Shown in pieces: positions 36,864 through 47,903 of a DNA stretch of 64,000 nt. The stretch covers positions 1,991,501-2,055,500 of the forward strand of contig JAYKKI010000062.1 in NCBI GenBank assembly GCA_039881145.1, in the 5' to 3' direction. The stretch's first letter is position 1, and the number at the start of each line of letters is the position of its first letter. The translations under genes were made by a program, and so were the position numbers. The notes beneath the pieces are model-generated. The model ran no database searches, was not told where the DNA came from, and saw nothing but the letters and a program-made list of their open reading frames with translations. Source of the DNA: Druceiella hillmani. Lineage: Eukaryota; Arthropoda; Insecta; Lepidoptera; Hepialidae.

Positions 36864-39800
36864 AATACGCATGCAGTTAATTTTTAAATTATTATTTTTG
36901 GATCCGTTCGTTGTAATATTGGCACCCACTTCAGTGAATTTTGGTAAAAAAAATTGAAAATGTGAATAACTCTTTTGTAGTACAGAAAATGTTTTCATCA
37001 CTAGAAAACCTTTTCTGAAGACTAAAAATATAAACGATATTTTTTATGCCTGTTCGGTAATTAATTTCCTTTACTGATTTTAATTTTTTATGCACCCATT
37101 TTAACGAAAGCTCATGCAATTTTGAAGTTTACTAACCACCTAACTTCGTAACTAGAAAGTTACATGAACCAATACCCTTCATTGTCCAATAAAACTGTCA
37201 TCCAAACGGTTTATATAGTGCAGTGGGGTTTTCGACACCGTCCAAATTTCAATAACAAATATCAATTACACTTAAAATAGACACTTTTTGACCGATAATC
37301 CCCTATTGTATTCAAAAACGTATTACATGCTTGCATCTGATCGCATACATGTTTCTAAAATCCTCTCAGTGGTTGCTATTTCGACGTTAAAAGTATGCAA
37401 CAGATCAACGAGAGTAGCTTCCAAAGATAAAGGCGTCAATGAGAAGTTCTAACACTCATACAAATCCTCTTCATAAAATTAATATTGCAAACTAGACCCC
37501 AACTCCATCCACGTAATTATTTACTCTGGGCGAAATTTTGAAGAAATACAAAACCTAATTATTAACCTGTTCAATTATATAACCTTTTCAGTATATTGTT
37601 AAAATTTGCATGCAAATGCGGCTCCTTTCACCCGTGAGTTAATGTTGGGAATATTATAAGTACCGCTGAAATTGAAATTTTTTTTTTTAATTTAAATTAA
37701 TTTTTTTGCCGTTTTTAGCTATGTTTAGGAAAAAAATTAGAGTAAACATTTATTTGTTTTATGTTAGTTTAAAAAAAATCATTAGGACATTCAAATTCGA
37801 TACTCTCGAGTTCTGATCCCGATTAAAAAAGCAATAAAATAAAGGTTTAACACATATTTTTATTTTATTGCTTTTCTAATCTGCACGTAAAAAAATTGGT
37901 AATGTATGATTTTTTCAGGTGTCAACAATTCATGTCTTCTCCAACTGCTATATTTTAAATTCTCTTTTCTTAATTGGAAGAACTCAAATATTTGCGAAAT
38001 TTCCGTTAATGAATGCATTAAAATATGAAATGTAATGCATGTTTCTCAAAACAAATATTTGTCGAAATAAAATTATGCATGCAAAAGCCGTAAATACCCG
38101 TATTATGGGCATGTAGATAGAATTAGGGAATAGTTAGTATCCTAATTTATGTAACTATTGGTTGAAGGTATTCTAAAAATACATATGTATTTTCTTAAGC
38201 TTATTACGGAAATAATAAATTTTGTTTGACCTATTTTGGTTCTTCTCTGTTTACCTTTCGTATTATTAAAAGTTCATTTTCAAATATTCAATGCTATATT
38301 TTAACTCAGCTGCGGCCAACACTAAGACGAAGGTAATATTGTGATTTCTAATAAAAAAATATATAAGACACCTAACTTGCCTACAGTATTTATGCTTCTA
38401 GGATACATATATCTAAAGAGCCTTTGGCGTGTTCTTAAGTGTGCCACATTAGTACCTACGCGGGTCTATTTATTGTTCAACAAATTAAATTATTTTACAT
38501 GTTTTAGAGATATTTTTAGAAAAAAGGTTAACAAAATAAGAATAACATTTATTTTTTATTAGAATATTACTTATTTTGAGTACGAGGACATCTTTTTCTT
38601 AAAAATTAATTTTTTTTAAATTGACAGTAACAATGGTAATAAAAAAGAAATAAAAAGGCTATTCGGAAATAGTGTGCATCATCTTAAAGTCCAAAAAGAT
38701 TTCATTCAATAATTTTTTACGAGTTTCTTTGCGACTTTATCGGATATATTAACACTAATTTTGATGAAGGGTTTACGTTTCATAACAAAATTATTACAAA
38801 GTGAAACTAAAAATCAGTGAGACTAAAGTTCATTTTTTTTATCTAAGAAATATTTTTTTATTATTTGTTTAAGTTTAAACATTATTGTCATGGAAATAAC
38901 CAAAATCGGTTGCTATGTAAAGGTTGAATGCTGTAACGAATAAATATACATTTCGACCATTATTAGTCAGAATTAGTGGTCTCTACAACTTTACGGTAAT
39001 TAATAACTTTGAATGAAAGGTTTTTCGCGTCCGTCGTCAATTAAAAGTAAAAATTAATAAAGTTACTTTGAACGAGTTGTATTTGAAGTTATAATAATTT
39101 GATTTCCTTCCTTCGTCAAAAGTCAAAGGTCATTTCGGGTCAAAACCAAAATTCAACGAAAGTTACATCACTTATCTCTGGGTACCATACTCTAATTCAA
39201 ATAAGAAAAAAATGTTCAATGCTTTATAATAATTTTATGAGTAACATTTTAGTGTGGAAACAAATAAATTTATATGGAAAAAAATTAATTAAGAATATAT
39301 CTGAGATAAAACGATACTGTTACATATGACGATAGTGTTACTTGAACCTGATATGTCTTAGATGGCGAGACATCTTGGGAAGATGGGAAAATTAAACATT
39401 TTTATTGTTAAATAATGTAACTCCGCAAAGATATACTGTTTTTCTAATTTTATTTGATAACAGTAGTTGAAAACGAAAATATAAAGTTTATTCAAATCAA
39501 GTCCAATGAGTTTTTGTAGAATATAGATATAAATTACATGAGCTCATATTTCAAGCATATAAAGGTTTTAAAAAAATTTAAATATATCGTTATATGAATT
39601 GCAATAAACACTACGAATTCGATAACCTTCGTACTTACTTTAAGTTCGAAGGTTATCGGATATTCTGTCAACTTTAATAAGTCTTTGAAAGTAGATCATC
39701 AAATAAAAATATTTATCTTTAACCATAGCAGGTTTTATTTAATGGTTTTCTCATATCTAGAATATTTTTCCTTTTTTATGGACTCCTGCCATTTCTCCAT

Positions 39801-40667
39801 ATGTCTAATATTGAATATTCTGATTTTCATTGATGAAATTGAACTAGAAGAAAAAGTTACATTTCATTCCTGCTTGTTATTAGAGTTCCATAATTAGTCC
39901 CTCTTAATTGATTTTTGCCGGTCTTTCCATCTGCCACTCGTCCTTTCTACAATTTTAGACTGATTAATCTGAAAAAAGTTTGCCAAAAGTCTATATTTCT
40001 AGTGTTAGGTCAAGATGTCCAAAGTATGAAAATGACAATCTGATAAAAAAAATGAAAAAATAAAACTCTTCAATTTATGTCTAAATATCTTGTATTTTTT
40101 ATAATAAACAGAATATTTTCCACAGCAGCAACTCATAGGCCCAAAGGTGTGTAGAAAAAAAGCCACATGAAACTGAAAAGAATAAAAAGGAGATCCGTTT
40201 TGATAACACGGGATGAATGTCAATGTCAGTTAACAATTTATTTCTAATCAATTTAGGCAATGGTTAAAACAAGAAAATATGGATGGATTATTTTTTATAA
40301 CCGTTTTAAAAAAGCCATTACATATTTCATTAAGTTGAGATAATTGATGTTTTAAGGATATAATATATGTGCTATTATGAACATCGTTTTTAGTTTTAAT
40401 AGAATAAAAAATTACATTATATTTTTAAAATTTTTTATGATTTTGAGTTGATGAATTGTTTGCTTTTTAAATTTTAACAAATACCAGTATTTTAAAAGCT
40501 TTATTTTACATCTGTACCTACAGGTTTGTTTTGCAGGTAGATGAATTAAATCCAGATGTCAATTTATATCCAACAGTGTCAACAAAATATTTTGTGTGCT
40601 TCAAAATGTTTTTAATTTTCGTAGACAATATTTTTTGACTTTAGTTCGTAAAATATTAAGCTATAAA
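36864..40667. other. Long AT-rich spacer with two hairpins
   Basis: No gene is recognised. Small inverted repeats are AAAAGCAATAAAATA and its complement at about 37828-37877, and CGATAACCTTCG / CGAAGGTTATCG at 39620-39631 and 39647-39658. The short frames at 38341, 39099, 39685 and 40005 have no motif. A TATATAG at about 37214 has no convincing transcript context. Confidence 0.4.
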
Positions 40668-41326
40668 ATGGTTCGTGATATGACATTGAAACGTAACTGC
40701 GACTGGCTAAATCAGTTAGTAACTCGCGATGCGAAGTGGGTTATGTACGTTAACCATACACACAAACGTCAGAGCCTGGTGTCAGAAACAGGAGTTTCAG
40801 TATCCAATCCTGAAATAAGTGCCAAAAAGGTAATGCTCAACTGCTGGTGGAATGTCAAGGGCATTTTTCATTGGGAGTTGCTTCCAGAGGGATCTACTTA
40901 TTGTGAACAGTTGGACAGATTAGCTGACAAGTTGAATAGCCAACAGGATCGAGTTTATTTTCTATCTGTTTATTTCTGTACTTTAATGTACCTAATTGAT
41001 ACATGTGGCGGACGTATTGCTACAAGAAAAATCTCTTACAGTCAAATTATTTTCTATATCATAATGCTAGACCACACGTTGAAAAACGTACTCGTAATTA
41101 ATTGGAGGATCTGATTTGGGTTCTACTCACTCATCCACTATATCCGCAGGATATTGCGCGCTCTAAAAATCATTTACTCACGGCTCTAAGTAACCATTTA
41201 TGTGAAAAAAACGACCTCGCACTTTTTTTTTAATCAAAGTCACCGGAATTTTACAAGAAAGGCATGTTATCACTACCAACTAGATGGCGACAAGTAGTGG
41301 ATAACAATGGTGCATACTTGAATTAA
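40668..41326 (+). pseudogene. Mariner (DD34D) transposase remnant
   Basis: The catalytic half of a mariner transposase is recognisable in pieces. These are VTRDAKWVMYVNHTHKRQ at about 40720-40775, KKVMLNCWWNVKGIFHWELL, CEQLDRLADKL, then after a 92-bp interruption YHNARPHVEKRTRN, HPLYPQDIARSKNHL, and a last piece LPTRWRQVVDNNGAYLN ending at the stop 41324-41326. Family members cut and paste DNA at TA sites using three aspartates. The first is kept (RDAKW); the second is H in YHNARPH and the third is K in ARSKNHL, with 34 positions between those two, as the family requires. The N-terminal DNA-binding half is missing, and there is an in-frame TAA after RTRN, a frameshift before LPTRW and a probable deletion after EKNDL. 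It is a dead copy. The wording is closest to subfamilies with YVNHTRKRQ. Confidence 0.92.
40955..41057. mobile_element. 81-bp insert in mariner with 11-bp target duplication
   Basis: The mariner frame is interrupted between VYFLY and HNARPH. The direct repeat TTATTTTCTAT occurs at 40955-40965 and 41047-41057, and deleting the insert (40966-41046) together with one repeat restores the mariner reading frame exactly. The inserted DNA contains GTACCTAATTGATACAT and is about 85% identical over 70 bp to 46799-46870. A direct repeat of 11 bp fits retroposition by LINE machinery better than a TA-targeting or TTAA-targeting DNA transposon. It shows no coding frame, tRNA-like box or poly-A tail. Confidence 0.75.
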
Positions 41327-42786
41327 AATTAGTGCAATAAAATATAAACTTTTTAATACAAAATATTGACATTAAAATATAATGTAATATTCATAAATAA
41401 TTAAGTAGAAATACTCAATTATTTATTAACCTTTATATTTTATTACTGCTTTATTATTATTACCTTTAAATTTTAATATGATTTTTTATAGTAATTGGTC
41501 TTCTCACTAAAACATAACGGTGGACCCTTATTAATGGGGACTCGACATAATCTAAGCCGGTTTTATTAGTATACTGGATTTCTGAACCAATTATAGAGTA
41601 ATAGATTCTTTTAAATGTAGTTCGTCACAGGCTTCAAAGGAAGTCGATTTCTTTTTCTTTGTGAAAAACAGTGCCAAGCTTTCTTCATTAATAAGACTCT
41701 ATTCTGAAGACACATTAGCAAAAGTTAATTTTTTGCTTTTAAAAAGTGAATGCTTCTTTTTCAAAGTAAAGAATACTCAAAAAGAATCACGCACTTAATA
41801 TTTATTACGCTCATAACTAATTTGGTAAAAATGAATTGAAAAAATGTCTGTACTACTAGCAAAAGAACTGAGAAGTGTCAAAAGTAATTTTTACATTAAT
41901 ACTACTGGACGTTTTTTAAAGCTAATATTGGATAATTTATATTCTAAATATATTTAGTACATTTAACATTTAGTAATATAAATATAATTGAAAAACTATA
42001 AAAAATACTTATTGTGAAAATATAACTCTCATGAAAAAATGGTTACGTCCCTATTTTATGAACACCGTCATAAGATCGGATGGAGAACGGAAGGTCACAT
42101 GATTAACCACTTGTCCGCCATTATCCGTTTGCCATAGCCGTTTTCCTCAGAAACTATTTGATGAAGAAACTTGAAATATGGCATAGCGATAAAACAATAA
42201 AAAGTGATTGAAAAAAATGCTCCAAAGCTTTAAATGCTTATATGTACCTTATTGTGCATGGAATTCGCGCAGTACAAATTTAATAAAATAACTTTACGTC
42301 TTTTAAACAAAATATAATTGTTTCGGAGATTCATTAAGAGCGCCTAAATGACTTTGTCTTGATGGGATATTTAAGAACGTAACAAGTTAGATATCGGTGT
42401 CTAGATCCCTTGAAAATGATTTAAATGTATACTTTGATAATTTTTCATCATAATATTAAAATGACAATAAAATATTTCTCCTTCAGACATTAACACGTAT
42501 CTAAAGTTTGTTTCATTTATTATCAATGGGTAGTCATTTTATTGAGCCTTATTAAGCTGGTAGGCAAATAGGCTCAGTCTAGGTTATGATACTGGTTTGA
42601 ATATAAATATTCATCTTCACATATATCAAAGTAAACGAAGCATTATTTAAATGCAAAAATATTCACCAAGTTAAATGTAATAATAATATTTCTAATTTGA
42701 AAAAAATGGATATTACGCTTTCCGTAGCAGTAAGAATTTGAATTTTTTTTACATTGTTACATTAACTTCAATTCTTCCCACTCACG

Positions 42787-42825
42787 TATAAAAGCAGAAT
42801 CGTGTAATGCCCACGACTAATACAT
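42787..42825 (+). promoter_or_regulatory. TATA box, promoter-like
   Basis: CACGTATAAAAGCAG contains a textbook TATAAAAG at 42787-42794 in an unusually GC-balanced setting (CCCACTCACG upstream, TGCCCACGAC downstream). The expected start site about 30 bp on falls near CGACTAATACATT at 42814-42826, which is only a weak initiator. No ATG with an open frame or donor follows, so if it was a promoter its gene has been lost or changed. Confidence 0.3.
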
Positions 42826-42890
42826 TGCAATAGTAACGAAGTCATAAAATTGTGACTTATTTATATCATTGTTTTAAACTTCTTAAATAA

Positions 42891-42983
42891 GCTTTTATCA
42901 TATTTGAAAATCTAAGTTTCGTACATTTTTTAAATTCACCTTGGAATATTTTAGCGTGCTTTTGTCATATTTGAAAATCTAAG
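42891..42983 (+). repeat. 26-bp direct repeat
   Basis: GCTTTT(A/G)TCATATTTG followed by AAAATCTAAG occurs at 42891-42916 and 42958-42983 with one mismatch and a 67-bp period. It is a local tandem duplication with a diverged remainder. Confidence 0.8.
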
Positions 42984-43541
42984 ATCCATCGAAAGTTTTC
43001 AATGCTACAAAGATTGCTTCAACGATGAAAGTGAGAAAGATAAATTAATATATTAATACGTTAGCATTTCTTTTTTGCCGTTATTTCTATCGAGTCTGGA
43101 GAATTAGTTGCGTAGAGATAAAACAGTTGTTGGGAGTACTTTTATTTAAATTAGGCAGCAGTTTCAGTTGATACAAACATTTCACTACAAATTAACAAAT
43201 CGCAAAATCGTGAAGTTGTTTTTTAGTGTATCTAAATTTCCTCAGGTATCCGTTGATAAAATTTTGGTTGGATGGAAATATTAATTATGTTTTATCATTT
43301 GACTACATTCACAACAAGAAATCAAACTGCAACCATTAAAGTAATTTATATACAGTTCCATATAGTTAAGTCTCCAAATCTCATACATTTATGGTTCTTT
43401 TAACTAGCATTCTATATCAGTAAGTGCAATAAATTCATAATTTAGTAGAATACTCGTATTTATAATTATAGATATTACTTATGTTATTTTTACCAGCTAT
43501 GGTATTCAGGTGAACTCTGGGCACATATAGAACTGTAATTC

Positions 43542-43545
<4 letters not shown>

Positions 43546-43581
<36 letters not shown>
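43546..43581. repeat. (TA)n microsatellite
   Basis: Short TA repeat just outside the left end of the Tc1-like element. Confidence 0.95.
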
Positions 43582-43584
<3 letters not shown>

Positions 43585-44303
43585 TATTCATAAACTGTTT
43601 TGCAAAAAAAACTGGCACTTATAGGAATAAACAATTTCAGAGTTATTTTATTATTATTATTTGATGCATTTTATATGGCGATATAATGAGAATATTTTTA
43701 TTTGCTATTGAGATATCCTTTTTACCTACCTCAGTCATGAAAAATGCGAATATAAAAAAAAAACGATTTAAAGTCCACAAACAAGCGTTTTCATACTGGT
43801 ATATCAAAAATGGCTAAAGTTTATTTTAGAATATTTTTTATTAATTTAACATAAAATTTGAAAATTTAGTTTCGAGTAAAATCTCCTCTAGCTATATTCA
43901 ATCCGTTTAATCTGCTAGGCATGCTTTCGACGACGTTTTTTATAATTTCTTGAGGAATACGTTCCAATTCAGCGACGATCACATTTTTAAGGGCCTGAAT
44001 GTTTTCTGGAGCTGGTTTTACAGCTCTAACGTATCGTTTGAGATAATTACATATGTATTCTATCGAATTAAGATCGGGACTTCTAGCTGGCCAGTCTAAC
44101 ACGACGAATTCCGGCATGAACTCCTGCATGTACGCATCAACGTCTCTAGAGCGGTGGGCGCGAGGGTTGTCATCCATAAAAATGGACTCGCCTCCGACTG
44201 CTGTTAATGCGAGTTGGGCATGAGGAATAAGAACCTCTAATGTCTGTCTGTAAGCCCAGTGTCTTTGCCCATTAAGTGTGCCATTTTCAATAAAAACTAA
44301 CTC

Positions 44304-44345
44304 GGTATTAACTCAGGTGACCGTACGGTCACCTGAGTTAATACC
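44304..44345. repeat. Perfect 42-bp palindrome inside the transposase
   Basis: Two 21-bp arms with no spacer meet at CCGT|ACGG. Removing 44304-44321 (18 nt) restores the uninterrupted family reading DRTELVFIENG. The palindrome is therefore an in-frame inverted copy of the adjacent 18 nt (44328-44345), inserted into an older sequence, and it carries a stop codon. Confidence 0.92.
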
Positions 44346-44554
44346 AGCCCAAAACATTACGGAGCCTCCACGGTAAGGGGTTATTTCCTTAAAACACACT
44401 TCTGCGAAGTATTTTCCACGTCTTCATAAGACTCGCCGACGTCGATCCACACCACTAATCGGTATACGAGCTTCATCGGAGAATAAAACTTTATTCCAGT
44501 CTTGTTAGGTCCATAACGAAAAATTTTGAGCGAATCTCAATCTGGCAACTCGAT

Positions 44555-44591
44555 GCTCACTCGGGGCAATGTAGGGCCCCGAGATGAGCAA
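44555..44591. repeat. Quasi-palindrome in the transposase N-terminal part
   Basis: TGCTCACTCGGGGC (44555-44568) pairs with GCCCCGAGATGAGCA (44577-44591) apart from a one-base indel, with an 8-bp loop. It is the second snap-back within the same transposase. Confidence 0.7.
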
Positions 44592-45236
44592 TAGCTACGT
44601 ATATTGATGGCCTAAAGTCTCCTTTTGACTGTCTATAGGCTTACTCTAATACCTCTGACGTCCTCGAGGTTCTGTTTGAGATCCACTTACGTATCTTGAC
44701 GATTTCGTAGCGCTTGACTGACTATAAAACGGTCGTCCCGTGGCTCAGTGCACCGTTTTCTTCCAGAACCTGGCCTTCTACTGATGGAGTGATCGTTGCC
44801 AGGACCTTTGAGCGGTGGAACATCTCACATTATACTACTGAGGCACATAACATTGGCTACAGCCATCTTCAAACAGCGCAATTATTTTACTAGCTCTTAT
44901 CATTTTTTTAACCATACTGAGAATAGCAAACTGAAGTGAACTAATGTAGCAAACAGCCGAAATTTAATGAAAATTTATTCGTTAAAATAAAAAACGTAAC
45001 AAATGAAAAAGAACTTAATAAGAGTTGAATTTCATTTACCGCCAAAAAATTCGTTTTTGTCAGCGAAAGAGAATTTTCATGCAAAAAGAATAAATTTCAA
45101 ATTTAGAACGTTCGTTTCTATATGCCAGAATACACTATACCTGCCAGTACTAATTTCAATTAATACAACCTCTTAATAAATAATATTTTGTTAATAATAT
45201 GACAAAATCAAAACCACCCGTTTTTTATGCAAAAGA

Positions 45237-45237
<1 letters not shown>

Positions 45238-45297
<60 letters not shown>
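45238..45297. repeat. (TA)n microsatellite
   Basis: About 60 bp of pure TA repeat. Confidence 0.97.
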
Positions 45298-45302
<5 letters not shown>

Positions 45303-46798
45303 CTATTATTTAAGAAAACATATGAATGACGAGACATTATATAAAAGGACACGTTATTGCTCCACGATATTTATGGTTTAGTTAATATTACCGAATTACT
45401 CAAACTTAACTAATATTACAACCACGAATAGGATTATAAATACACATATAAAATTGTGCTGAAATATTATAATGAACCCTATATGTTACGATTGTTTTAC
45501 AATCAAACCATGTAAAGAAGCATATAAGGGAGTTTATAAAGTAAGAATGAAAAGAGAACATACGGATAACTGGAGAAAATATTTAGGATGAACTTTGCGT
45601 AACAATGTAAATATATATAAATAAGAAAGGATTGCGAGATGAATATGAAAAGGTTTCTCTCGAAATATTAAACACGTGTAAATAAAATTAACAGCAAGTA
45701 AATTAAAAATACACATTTTTTATAAAATATTAACTAACAAGGAAAGATTAGAAACTATTATAATTAAGTGAGCTTGTATTAAATTTTCAAATCAATTAAA
45801 ATAGCAAATTTGATGTATCAGGATCGATCACTTTGATACTTTATCATCGCTGCTTACCAATTTTAGTGGGAGATGCTGTAATGATATGGAGAGATAAGAA
45901 TTATTGGTAAGAACTAACTAGTTTATAGCGGTGCGCCGCATCATAAACTCTTCAGCTAACAATGACTTTTAATTGTTTGGTTAGTAAAAAAGTGTTGTCA
46001 GAAAAAAAAATTCATATTTCTTTCATGAAATGACTGTATATAAAAAATGATTGCTATAAATAAAAAAAGATTTATAAATAAAAAAAGATTAATAATTGAA
46101 TCAAACATTTACATATGTTAACTTAAACCTTTTTATACACAGAGAGATTTATTTTATTAGCTTGTGAATAAGTTGAGAAATATCTAAAATATCAGTAACC
46201 GATTTCAGTTTATCCTAGCTTATTTCTAATAAAAAAATTTCTTGAAAGTTACAGATATAAAAAAAATTCATAATATTAAGAAATACAATGACAGTTCTGT
46301 ATATATCACATTTTAGGGTTTCATACCTGAAACCTATTTTAGTACCAACGGCATCATGGCCAACGGCAGCAACGGCATCTTTAGCCTAAAATTAAATGTT
46401 AAGTTTAAATACTTTTATAGCCATCTCCGTGCATATAAAGGAATGAGGGGTTTAGTCAAAATTTTATCATTTAAATAAGCTATTTGATTTAATTTCAAAA
46501 TAAAATTGACTTTTGCGATTTTTTTTATTTAAAAAAGTGGCGGTTCTTGAGAGTCAAAGAAGTCGGTTTCAGATCTGTTTCAACGAACTCTGTCTCAGAA
46601 ATAGCGCTACCTTAGGAACTGCGGTTTATCTCCAGTATTACAAATATCCTGCACTTGAACAATAAATGTATAGTGGTTCTTGTATATAAAATAGTTTAGA
46701 AGTTATACAAAATACAAATAAAATATTTTTTTTATTTTCATGTACTAAATAGTCAATAATAACAATAATTTATTAATTGGAAAATAATATCAATATAA
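45298..46798. other. AT-rich spacer, nothing recognised
   Basis: No gene is seen. The frame at 45534-45716 is hydrophobic and motif-free. At 46348-46380 AACGGCA occurs four times within 33 bp, a minor simple repeat. Confidence 0.4.
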
Positions 46799-46870
46799 TG
46801 TATTTATCTACTTTAACGTACCTAATTGATACATATGGCAGACTTATTGCTAAGACAGAAATCTCTTATG
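46799..46870. mobile_element. Second copy of the mariner-splitting insert
   Basis: These 72 bp align with 40970-41040: both carry ACTTTAA, GTACCTAATTGATACAT, TGGC, TATTGCTA and AAATCTCTTA in the same order, about 85% identical. The left edges match to within a few bases (TGTATTTATCTACTTTAA against TGTTTATTTCTGTACTTTAA) and the right edges diverge after AAATCTCTTA. No direct repeat is obvious around this copy. Confidence 0.6.
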
Positions 46871-47861
46871 CGCCAATACACACCATGGCGACGAAAATTC
46901 ATAAGTAGCTTAATAGAAATACCGTTTAATTACTAGACGTTCGTATTTCAGTGTATGACACCCACTTAGCAGGAGTTCTATTCGTATTTATATCGTTTGC
47001 AATAGAATCTCACAAATAAAAAATTTTACAGTTTTTATTAAATTACACAAAGCGTAAATTTTTATTACAAAATAATTTGCATTGTAGGAAAGTCTTTCAA
47101 AGAGTTAATCCAAAGCGTCAATTTTTGAGAAATCTAGCATTTTAATATATTAAAAACAGTTAACACTTCAATACAGAAATGAAACAAAAAAAAATTGTCA
47201 TAAGTTTTATATTTATTTTCGCAGTATCGTTGACGAACTTGGAAATAAGCAGCATTTTAGCGTCCATAAAATATCGTTTGGGATAAACATTAGAGTATTT
47301 AACATAGGAGAATTGTTTTAGTTTTTTTATGTTATTTTATCTGCCAATTAAGTTTATCGTAAATGTTCTCTAATGTCTCTCAGCAGGTTATAGCTTAAAT
47401 ATGGTAATCGTCAGAAGTATGCCTTTTCTTTACAATATTAATAAAAGTGATTGTAATATTAATGTGTGCACTTTGGATTAAATAATAGCCTCTTGCTCCC
47501 ACTATCAACTTGATAGCTTTAAAATATCAACCTGATACGAAAGAATATATTTAAAAAGAAAAGCTGTCGTGAGGTTTATTTTTTGTTTCTTACCCTAATT
47601 TGGAAGAAAGCGATATTTTAATAGGAAATAAATGACTCGTATCAGAAATGGGTAACATGTCGTCTCAACAATGCTATCTATTATTATGGCATTGTGAAAA
47701 ATAACAATATTAAGGTCCCAACACGATAACTTTTTTATTTTTCACAACGCCACAATACACGAACAATAAATGTCACGTTACCTTGCGAAAATTGACACCT
47801 CACTGGGGGCGAAAGATTATTCGCTCGTGGAATTTCTTTATGTATATAATTACATTTTGTT

Positions 47862-47865
<4 letters not shown>
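46871..47865. other. AT-rich spacer with one hairpin
   Basis: No gene is seen. GGCATTGTGAAAAATAA (47688-47704) and TTATTTTTCACAACGCC (47735-47751) form a 17-bp inverted repeat with one mismatch and a 30-bp loop. Confidence 0.45.

Positions 47866-47902
<37 letters not shown>
47866..47902. repeat. (TA)n microsatellite
   Basis: Short TA repeat. The frame at 47770-48027 crosses it and is not credible as a gene, although its flanks are in frame. Confidence 0.94.

Positions 47903-47903
<1 letters not shown>

Larger units (their letters stand above)
41327..43545. other. AT-rich spacer
   Basis: No gene or terminal inverted repeat for the mariner was found. Smaller items in this stretch are listed separately (promoter-like site at 42787, direct repeat at 42891). 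Confidence 0.4.
43866..44870 (-). pseudogene. Tc1-like transposase, decayed (DDE superfamily)
   Basis: Reading the minus strand, one frame runs from about 44515 to the stop at 43866 with only two in-frame stops. It shows NKVLFSDEAR (first catalytic D), YRGGSVMFWAGI, TELVFIENGTLNGQRHW, SIFMDDNPRAHRSR (second D), LDWPARSPDLNSIEY (final E) and a C-terminal RIPQEIIKNVVESMPSRL block, all typical of Tc1 transposases that insert at TA. A TGA lies at 44424-44426, and a second TGA at 44313-44315 was brought in by the 18-nt inverted insertion. Upstream of 44515 the N-terminal helix-turn-helix part is broken by shifts. There are 36 residues between the second D and the E, not the usual 34. It is inactive. 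Confidence 0.93.
43611..45148 (-). mobile_element. Tc1-like DNA transposon, about 1.54 kb
   Basis: The left boundary ACTGGCACTTATAG (43611-43624) and the right boundary CTATACCTGCCAGT (45135-45148) are inverted copies with two mismatches in 14 bp. They enclose a decayed Tc1-type transposase on the minus strand. The total length of 1.54 kb is normal for the group. The expected TA target duplication is not clear at the left edge (A-run), so the exact ends may be a few bases off. The element is much less AT-rich than its flanks. Confidence 0.6.

Noticed and set aside
45338..45380. TATATAAAAGG as a promoter
   Set aside because: No initiator about 30 bp downstream and no open frame; likely chance in AT-rich DNA.
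46345..46380. AACGGCA repeated four times as a regulatory array
   Set aside because: Very short, imperfect and without wider context; treated as simple repeat.
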